The position numbers and the translations under genes are program-made. Under the pieces are notes generated by a model. It was not told the origin of the DNA and ran no database searches. It saw only the letters and a program-made list of their open reading frames with translations. Shown piece after piece: positions 4,794-10,373 of a DNA stretch of 10,373 bases. How positions within the stretch are numbered: position 1 is the stretch's first letter; each line of letters starts with the position of its first letter. Source of the DNA: Brevundimonas sp. GTDB taxonomy: Bacteria > Pseudomonadota > Alphaproteobacteria > Caulobacterales > Caulobacteraceae. Where the stretch lies: assembly GCA_020253595.1 (NCBI GenBank), contig JADCBH010000101.1, positions 1 to 10,373 on the forward strand, given 5' to 3'.

Positions 4794-7004
4794 ATGAACA
4801 GAATCATGAAGAGCGTGCTGCTGGCGGGAGCGGCGTGGAGCGCCGTGTCGAGCATGGCCATGGCGCAAGACGCTGCGCCGGCGCAGGAAGAAGCCACAGC
4901 GCTGGACGAGATCATCGTCACCGCGCGTCGCCGCGACGAACAGTTGAAGGATGTGCCGATCGCGGTGTCCGCCCTGTCGGCCGAACGACTGGAGCAGACC
5001 GGCGCGGTGGACATCACCGCCCTGCAGCAGCAGACCCCGAACGCCACGGTCCAGGTGGCCCGCGGCTCGAACTCGACGCTGATCAGCTTCATCCGCGGCA
5101 TCGGCCAGCAAGACCCGCTGTGGGGCTTCGAGCCCGGCGTTGGCCTGTATATCGATGACGTTTACGTCGCTCGCCCGCAAGGCGCGGTGCTGGACATCTT
5201 CGATGTCGAGCGCATCGAGGTCCTGCGGGGCCCGCAGGGCACGCTTTACGGCCGCAACACCATCGGTGGTGCCATCAAGTATGTGACCCGCCGGCTCGGC
5301 AGTGAGCCCAACTTCATGGCGCGCGGAACGCTGGGCAGCTACAACCAGCGCGACATCGTCGTGGCCGCCGATCTGCCCTTCACCGACCAGCTTTCGATCG
5401 GGGGCGCCTTCGCCAAGTATGACCGCGACGGCTACGGCACGAACCTGTTCACCGGCGAGGACCAGTACGACAAGAACGTCACGGCCTACCGCGCCAGCGC
5501 GGAGTGGACCCCGACGGACAACCTGTTCGTTCGCCTGGCCTTCGATCGCGTCGAGGACGACTCCAATCCCCGCCACGGTCACCGTGAAGTGAACTCCACC
5601 GTGGGCGGCTTCACGCCTCCGGCCAGTGTTTACGACACCAACGCCGGCATCCGCGGCAATCAGGAGGTCGTGACCCAAGGCACGTCGATCACGGCTGAAT
5701 ACGTCGTGAACGACATGCTGACCCTGAAGTCGATCTCGGCTTGGCGCAGCGGTGACACGGCCACGGTGATCGATTTCGACCAGACGCCGCAGCCCTTCCT
5801 CGACGTCCCCGCCATCTATGCGGACGACCAGTTCACCCAGGAGGTCCAGGCGATCTTCGAGGGCGAGCGTTGGTCGGGCGTCGCCGGCCTCTACTACCTC
5901 GACGGTGAGAGCTCGGGTGTGTTCGACACCATTGCCGGCAACCTCGGACTGGCCATCGCTGCCGCGGGCTACGTCAACACCGAGTCCTTCTCGGCCTATG
6001 CCGACGTCAGCTTCGACCTGTCGGACCGGCTGCACGCCTCGTTGGGTGGCCGCTATACCCGCGATGACAAGGACGCCGGTGTCCAACGCCTGTTCTATCT
6101 GGGCGCGGCCCGCACGCCCCTGACCGGCGGCGCGGCTCGCCCGGTCTTCGCCACCCGCACCAGCTACACGGCTTCGGACAGCTTCGAGCAGTTCACGCCG
6201 CGTGCCAGCATCTCCTACGACTTCACCGAGGAACTGACCGGCTATGCCTCGGTCAGCCAGGGCTTCAAGTCCGGTGGCTGGGACATGCGCGGCGACGCGG
6301 CCCTGGTGCCCCAGACGGTCAATGGCTACGACCCCGAGACGGTCACGGCCTATGAGCTGGGCCTGAAGGGTACGGCGTTCGATCGCCGCCTGTCGTTCGC
6401 TTCGGCCGTCTTCTATTCGGACTATCAGGACCTCCAGATCACGACCCAGCAGGTCGCGACGCTGCCGGCGACCGGTATCGCCTCGGTCGTCGACAACGTC
6501 GGCCAGGCCACCATCTACGGCTTCGAGTTCGAGGGCACCGCCTTCCTGACCGACAACCTGACGTCCAACTTCGCCGTCGGCTATCTGAAGAATGAGTTCG
6601 ACGAATTCATCACGCTGGTGACGGGGACGCCGGTCGACATCTCGAACATCCGCACACCGCAGAACTCGCCGGAATGGACCGCCTACTGGGGCGTGACCTG
6701 GACCGGTGACCTGGCCGGTGGCGAACTGGCGATCACGCCGTCGCTGGCCTATCGCGGTGACTTCAGCCTGTTCGATGCGCCGGATCCGGTTCTGGACCAG
6801 GACGCCTACACCCTGGTGGACCTGTCGGCGGTCTGGACCTCGCCGAGCGGCCACTACCAGGTCGGGATCTTCGGCAAGAACCTGACGGACGAGGAATATC
6901 GCATCGGCGGCTACAACTTCGCCGGGGCGACGTTCAACAACTCGATCTCGGCCTTCTATGGCCCGCCGCGCACGGTTTCGGCTTCGCTGACCGTCCGGTA
7001 CTGA
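4794..7004 (+). CDS. TonB-dependent outer-membrane receptor
   Basis: A 736-residue outer-membrane transporter that takes up a ligand using energy from TonB-ExbBD. Residues 1-24 form a Sec signal peptide (MNRIMKSVLLAGAAWSAVSS, then MAMA before the cut). A TonB-box-like DEIIVTARRR follows at about 38-47. The plug domain (about 50-175) contains DVPIAVSALSAERLEQTGA, SFIRGIGQQDP, VGLYIDDVYVARPQGAVLD and the hallmark VERIEVLRGPQGTLYGRNTIGGAI. The rest is a 22-strand-type beta-barrel with alternating aromatic strands, LGGRYTRDDKD, VSQGFKSGGWD, ELGLKG and GIFGKNLTDEEYR. The last strand ends in Tyr after SASLTV, as in outer-membrane proteins. The start at 4794 was chosen because it has GAAGGA at 7-base spacing and begins the signal peptide; a TTG at 4764 would add ten unlikely residues. 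The ligand is unknown. The adjacent TetR gene and downstream MFS gene suggest regulated small-molecule uptake. Confidence 0.96.
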   Translation: MNRIMKSVLLAGAAWSAVSSMAMAQDAAPAQEEATALDEIIVTARRRDEQLKDVPIAVSALSAERLEQTGAVDITALQQQTPNATVQVARGSNSTLISFIRGIGQQDPLWGFEPGVGLYIDDVYVARPQGAVLDIFDVERIEVLRGPQGTLYGRNTIGGAIKYVTRRLGSEPNFMARGTLGSYNQRDIVVAADLPFTDQLSIGGAFAKYDRDGYGTNLFTGEDQYDKNVTAYRASAEWTPTDNLFVRLAFDRVEDDSNPRHGHREVNSTVGGFTPPASVYDTNAGIRGNQEVVTQGTSITAEYVVNDMLTLKSISAWRSGDTATVIDFDQTPQPFLDVPAIYADDQFTQEVQAIFEGERWSGVAGLYYLDGESSGVFDTIAGNLGLAIAAAGYVNTESFSAYADVSFDLSDRLHASLGGRYTRDDKDAGVQRLFYLGAARTPLTGGAARPVFATRTSYTASDSFEQFTPRASISYDFTEELTGYASVSQGFKSGGWDMRGDAALVPQTVNGYDPETVTAYELGLKGTAFDRRLSFASAVFYSDYQDLQITTQQVATLPATGIASVVDNVGQATIYGFEFEGTAFLTDNLTSNFAVGYLKNEFDEFITLVTGTPVDISNIRTPQNSPEWTAYWGVTWTGDLAGGELAITPSLAYRGDFSLFDAPDPVLDQDAYTLVDLSAVWTSPSGHYQVGIFGKNLTDEEYRIGGYNFAGATFNNSISAFYGPPRTVSASLTVRY

Positions 7005-7024
7005 TCACGCTGGAGCGACAACAG

Positions 7025-7057
7025 GGGCGGTGGTTCGGAAGGGCCGCCGCCCTTTTT
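7025..7057 (+). terminator. Rho-independent terminator of the receptor gene
   Basis: GGGCGGTGG at 7025-7033 pairs with CCGCCGCCC at 7044-7052 (nine pairs, one of them T-G) around a 10-base loop. TTTTT follows at 7053-7057. It starts 21 bases after the receptor stop codon. It should stop most receptor transcripts before the MFS gene, so that gene probably has its own promoter or depends on read-through. Confidence 0.87.
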
Positions 7058-7059
7058 CA

Positions 7060-7087
7060 TTGCAGCGGCCGCCGCCTTGGCTACGGT
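7060..7087 (+). promoter_or_regulatory. Possible promoter of the MFS gene
   Basis: TTGCAG (7060-7065) and TACGGT (7082-7087) are separated by 16 bases just after the terminator and 32 bases before the MFS start. Each matches the usual -35 and -10 at only about half of its positions. The main support is that a promoter is needed here. Confidence 0.25.
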
Positions 7088-7119
7088 CGGGACAAGGAAC
7101 GAGAGTCCAGAGGAAACGC

Positions 7120-8442
7120 ATGACAACCCCGGCAGGCACGGCCCCGACCCCGCTCGAGCGACCCGCCTATCGCTTCTATGCGCTGGGCATGTTGATGGTG
7201 GTCTACACCTTCAACTTCATTGACCGGCAGGTGCTGGCCATTCTCGCGCCTTACATCCAGGCCGAGATGAATTTCACTGACGGCCAGTTGGGGCTGCTCG
7301 GTGGCCCGGCCTTCGCCATCGTCTACTCGACATTCGCCCTGCCGATCGCCTGGCTGGCGGACCGGATGAGCCGCACCACGATCATCGCCTCCTCGCTGGC
7401 GGTCTGGTCGGGCTTCACGGCCCTGTGCGGCCTCGCGACCGGCTTCACCTTCCTGTTCGCCTCGCGCATGGGCGTGGGTGTGGGCGAGGCGGGCGGGGTG
7501 GCCCCGTCCTACTCCCTCGTCTCGGACTATTTCCCCAAGGCCCAGCGGGCCCGGGCGCTCGCGGTCTATTCGTTCGGCGTGCCGATCGGCACAGGGCTGG
7601 GCTATCTGTTCGGCGGTCTGCTCGCCGCCGCCATCGACTGGCGCGCTGCCTTCATCATTCTGGGTCTCGCAGGGGTGCTTCTGGCCCCCATATTCAAGCT
7701 GACCGTGCGTGACCCGATCCGCGGCGGCTATGACCGCGCCGAGCCCACCGCTGACGCTCCGGTCAACGTCGCGCCCGCGCCGGTGCAACAGGCCGCCTCG
7801 TTCGGCCAAGTCTGGGCCATCCTCCTGAAGAAGCCCAGCTTCTGGTTCCTGTCGTTCGGGGCCGCCTGTTCGTCGGTCTATGGCTATGGGGCTGCCTTCT
7901 GGCTGCCCAGCTTCTTCCAGCGCTCCCTGGGCATGGATGGGGCCGAACGGGCCTGGTACATGGCCGGTATCGCCCTGTTCGGTGGCGTGATCGGTATCTG
8001 GCTGGGCGGATGGCTGGCCGACAAACTGGGCAAGGGCGTCAAGCGGGCAGCCTATCCGATGGTCCCGGCCGTGGGCTTCATCATCGCCGTACCCCTGTTC
8101 TTCCTCGCCATGAATGTCGAGGACAAGTGGCTGGCCTTCTTCCTGTTCCTGATCCCGCAGGCCCTGTCGCTGGCCTGGCTCGGCCCGGTCATCACGGCGA
8201 TCCAGCATCTGGTGCCGTCGCACATGCGCTCGACCGCATCTGCCAGCTTCCTGCTGATCAACAACCTCGTCGGCATCGGGCTGGGGATCTATCTGCTGGG
8301 GGCCGTATCGGATTATCTCACGCCCCGCTTCGCCGAGGAGGCTCTGCGGTATTCGCTGTATGTGGGGCAGTGGTTCTATGCGCTGGCGGCCATCCTGCTG
8401 TTCATTTCGGCCCGCAGCCTGAGGCGCGACTGGGTCGACTGA
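7120..8442 (+). CDS. MFS transporter, spinster-like type
   Basis: A 440-residue inner-membrane carrier of the major facilitator superfamily with about 12 hydrophobic segments in two halves. A loop rich in Ala, Pro and charged residues (about 198-228) separates them. The first helix carries YTFNFIDRQVLAILAPYI, typical of the spinster-like and related carriers common in Caulobacterales and sphingomonads. Motif A appears as LADRMSRTTII (79-89) and is echoed in the second half by LGGWLADKLGKGVKR. GVGEAGGVAPSYSLVSDYFP lies at 119-138. The substrate is not readable. The ATG at 7120 was chosen because it has AGAGGAAA just upstream and precedes the first helix closely; a GTG at 7030 would start inside the terminator and add a non-conserved lead. 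It follows the receptor gene on the same strand, so the two may handle one substrate across both membranes. Confidence 0.94.
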   Translation: MTTPAGTAPTPLERPAYRFYALGMLMVVYTFNFIDRQVLAILAPYIQAEMNFTDGQLGLLGGPAFAIVYSTFALPIAWLADRMSRTTIIASSLAVWSGFTALCGLATGFTFLFASRMGVGVGEAGGVAPSYSLVSDYFPKAQRARALAVYSFGVPIGTGLGYLFGGLLAAAIDWRAAFIILGLAGVLLAPIFKLTVRDPIRGGYDRAEPTADAPVNVAPAPVQQAASFGQVWAILLKKPSFWFLSFGAACSSVYGYGAAFWLPSFFQRSLGMDGAERAWYMAGIALFGGVIGIWLGGWLADKLGKGVKRAAYPMVPAVGFIIAVPLFFLAMNVEDKWLAFFLFLIPQALSLAWLGPVITAIQHLVPSHMRSTASASFLLINNLVGIGLGIYLLGAVSDYLTPRFAEEALRYSLYVGQWFYALAAILLFISARSLRRDWVD

Positions 8443-8463
8443 CGCGGGCGGTTAGTTCGCGGT

Positions 8464-8507
8464 GATTTCGGCTATTCGGCCGGAGGCTGGACGCGCGATT
8501 TCGGCTA
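8464..8507 (+). repeat. Direct repeat GATTTCGGCTA, two copies
   Basis: The 11-base word GATTTCGGCTA occurs exactly at 8464-8474 and 8497-8507, 33 bases apart, in the non-coding stretch after the MFS gene. A diverged third start, GATTTCTGC, is at 8521-8529. The 33-base spacing is near three helical turns, so both copies could face the same side. No function is known to me. Confidence 0.5.
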
Positions 8508-8516
8508 CGTCGACGA

Positions 8517-8542
8517 TGCAGATTTCTGCAATGACTGCAGAA
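8517..8542. promoter_or_regulatory. Cluster of three TGCAGA half-sites, candidate operator
   Basis: TGCAGA (8517-8522), inverted TCTGCA (8525-8530) and TGCAGA (8536-8541) form two nested palindromes: TGCAGA-TT-TCTGCA, and TTCTGCA-ATGAC-TGCAGAA with seven perfect pairs. The cluster lies about 60-80 bases upstream of the putative sucC -35, a place suited to an activator or an upstream repressor site. It could also act as a hairpin after the MFS gene, but no T-run follows. I cannot name the binding protein. Confidence 0.45.
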
Positions 8543-8599
8543 CCGGATCGCGCCATGCTGAGGTGAAGCGGCTCCTGGCGGACGTTCACGGGACGGCGG

Positions 8600-8629
8600 T
8601 TGCGCCCGCGGACGCCGCCCGCCTATAAG
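8600..8629 (+). promoter_or_regulatory. Probable sucC promoter
   Basis: TTGCGC (8600-8605) and TATAAG (8624-8629) are 18 bases apart. The -10 is embedded in GCCTATAAGC, close to the GCTANAWC-like -10 used by the Caulobacter housekeeping sigma factor. Transcription would start near 8636, leaving a leader of about 30 bases before the sucC ATG. The rest of the 225-base gap (8443-8667) holds the repeats listed above and no convincing gene. Confidence 0.5.
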
Positions 8630-8667
8630 CGCCGCAACGTCTTCTCCCCAGCCTTCGGCGGTCCTCC

Positions 8668-9857
<1,190 letters not shown>

Positions 9858-9858
<1 letters not shown>

Positions 9859-10013
9859 TGGCGCTCGAAACGATTGAAGTCGTCCTAGAAGACGATGTTT
9901 GGTCGGCAGTTCAGAGCTACTGCGAGCGCCGCCAAATCACTCCTGATCAACTCGTTTCGGATCACCTTCGGTCCTTGATTGCAACGTCGCCAACGGATGA
10001 AGCCGCAGGTTGA
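9858..10013 (+). CDS. Small ribbon-helix-helix-like protein inside the sucCD operon
   Basis: A 51-residue ORF whose ATG (9858-9860) overlaps the sucC TGA (9856-9858) as TGATG, the usual geometry for re-initiating ribosomes; GGTGGGG just upstream may help. The protein has a short strand (ETIEVVLEDD), a helix (VWSAVQSYCERRQ), a turn and a second helix (TPDQLVSDHLRSLI). This is the strand-helix-helix order of the MetJ/Arc family, and the C-terminal tail is acidic. The strand is acidic rather than basic, unlike most DNA-binding members, so protein binding is as likely as DNA binding. Only about 53% of its third positions are G/C by hand count, far below sucC, which suggests foreign origin or loose selection. 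No toxin-like partner is present. It could also be a non-functional reading frame, but its overlap, clean stop and fold-like pattern argue for a real gene. Its function is unknown. Confidence 0.62.
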
Positions 10014-10053
10014 TCATCTCTGATCCTCCTGCCTCTCAACAGAAGTCGAAACC

Positions 10054-10373
10054 ATGTCCATCCTCGTCAATCGCGACACCAAGATCATCGTCCAGGGCCT
10101 GACCGGAAAGACCGGCGGCTTCCACACCGAACAGGCGCTGGCCTACTACGGCACCCAGATGGTGGCGGGCGTGCACCCGACCAAGGGCGGCACGAACTGG
10201 ACCGGAAGCCACGGCGAGACCCTGCCGATCTACGCCTCGGTCGCGGATGCCCGCGACGCGACCGGTGCCAATGCCTCGGTCATCTACGTTCCGCCGGCGG
10301 GGGCCGCCGACGCCATCATCGAGGCCATCGAGGCCGAGGTGCCCTTCATCACCTGCATCACCGAGGGCATTCC
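10054..10373 (+). CDS. sucD: Succinyl-CoA synthetase alpha subunit, 3'-truncated by window edge
   Basis: The first 106 residues of the alpha subunit of succinate-CoA ligase. The N-terminal CoA-binding Rossmann domain is plain: MSILVNRDTKIIVQGLTGKT, then GFHTEQALAYYGTQMVAGVHPTKGG, ASVIYVPP and ITEGI. The catalytic phospho-histidine of the family lies further on, outside the window. A stretch around NWTGSHGETLPIY (about residues 49-61) appears slightly longer than the equivalent in E. coli SucD. It starts 40 bases after the small gene, with no clear Shine-Dalgarno site, so its translation may be affected by the intervening gene. It would form a heterotetramer with SucC. Confidence 0.97.
   Translation, partial: MSILVNRDTKIIVQGLTGKTGGFHTEQALAYYGTQMVAGVHPTKGGTNWTGSHGETLPIYASVADARDATGANASVIYVPPAGAADAIIEAIEAEVPFITCITEGI

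Noticed and set aside
4614..6854. Very long minus-strand open frame antisense to the receptor gene (746 codons)
   Set aside because: It is the mirror of a high-GC gene: the product is rich in Arg, Gly, Asp and Val with no domain pattern, while the plus strand encodes an unmistakable TonB-dependent receptor.
7081..8223. Minus-strand 380-codon open frame over the MFS gene
   Set aside because: The composition is Gly/Glu/Arg/His-rich shadow text without any motif, and the opposite strand encodes a clear 12-helix transporter.
8462..8566. Short GTG-initiated frame of 34 codons with repeated Ile-Ser-Ala before sucC
   Set aside because: It has no ribosome site and uses a GTG start. The repetition comes from the DNA repeats there, and a leader peptide cannot be supported.

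Overview
The window reads as chromosomal DNA of a high-GC alphaproteobacterium, most likely of the Caulobacterales (Caulobacter/Brevundimonas type). The grounds are strong G/C preference at third codon positions, a large TonB-dependent receptor next to an MFS carrier, several genes without a clear Shine-Dalgarno site, and an OmpR-type response regulator that closely resembles the alphaproteobacterial cell-envelope regulator CenR. The genus is an inference from protein resemblance.

Layout. 1-870 (+): 3' part of an alpha/beta hydrolase gene cut by the window edge. 875-1522 (-): a ThiE/TenI-like protein with an eroded active site, convergent with the hydrolase. 1521-2243 (+): YggS/PLPBP pyridoxal-phosphate homeostasis protein, whose start codon overlaps that of the thiE-like gene on the other strand. 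2304-2990 (+): OmpR/PhoB-family response regulator, probably CenR. 3009-3821 (-): a confused locus with a LuxR-type helix-turn-helix at one end and a C-terminal membrane anchor at the other; the middle is coded in a different frame, so the locus is frameshifted or overlapping. 3907-4617 (-): TetR-family regulator. 4794-7004 (+): TonB-dependent receptor, divergent from tetR, ended by a clear rho-independent terminator. 7120-8442 (+): MFS transporter of the spinster-like type. 8668-9858 (+): sucC. 9858-10013 (+): a 51-residue ribbon-helix-helix-like ORF. From 10054 (+): sucD, cut by the window end.

How the parts work together. TetR, TonB receptor and MFS carrier form a plausible regulated uptake module for one unknown compound: the receptor would cross the outer membrane and the MFS carrier the inner membrane. 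The tetR/receptor intergenic region holds short palindromes that could be operators. SucC and SucD make succinyl-CoA synthetase of the TCA cycle. The small gene wedged between them overlaps the sucC stop codon, uses very different codons from its neighbours and is the most unusual feature here. A cluster of three TGCAGA half-sites lies upstream of the sucC promoter. I saw no CRISPR array, transposase, tRNA, rRNA or prophage gene.
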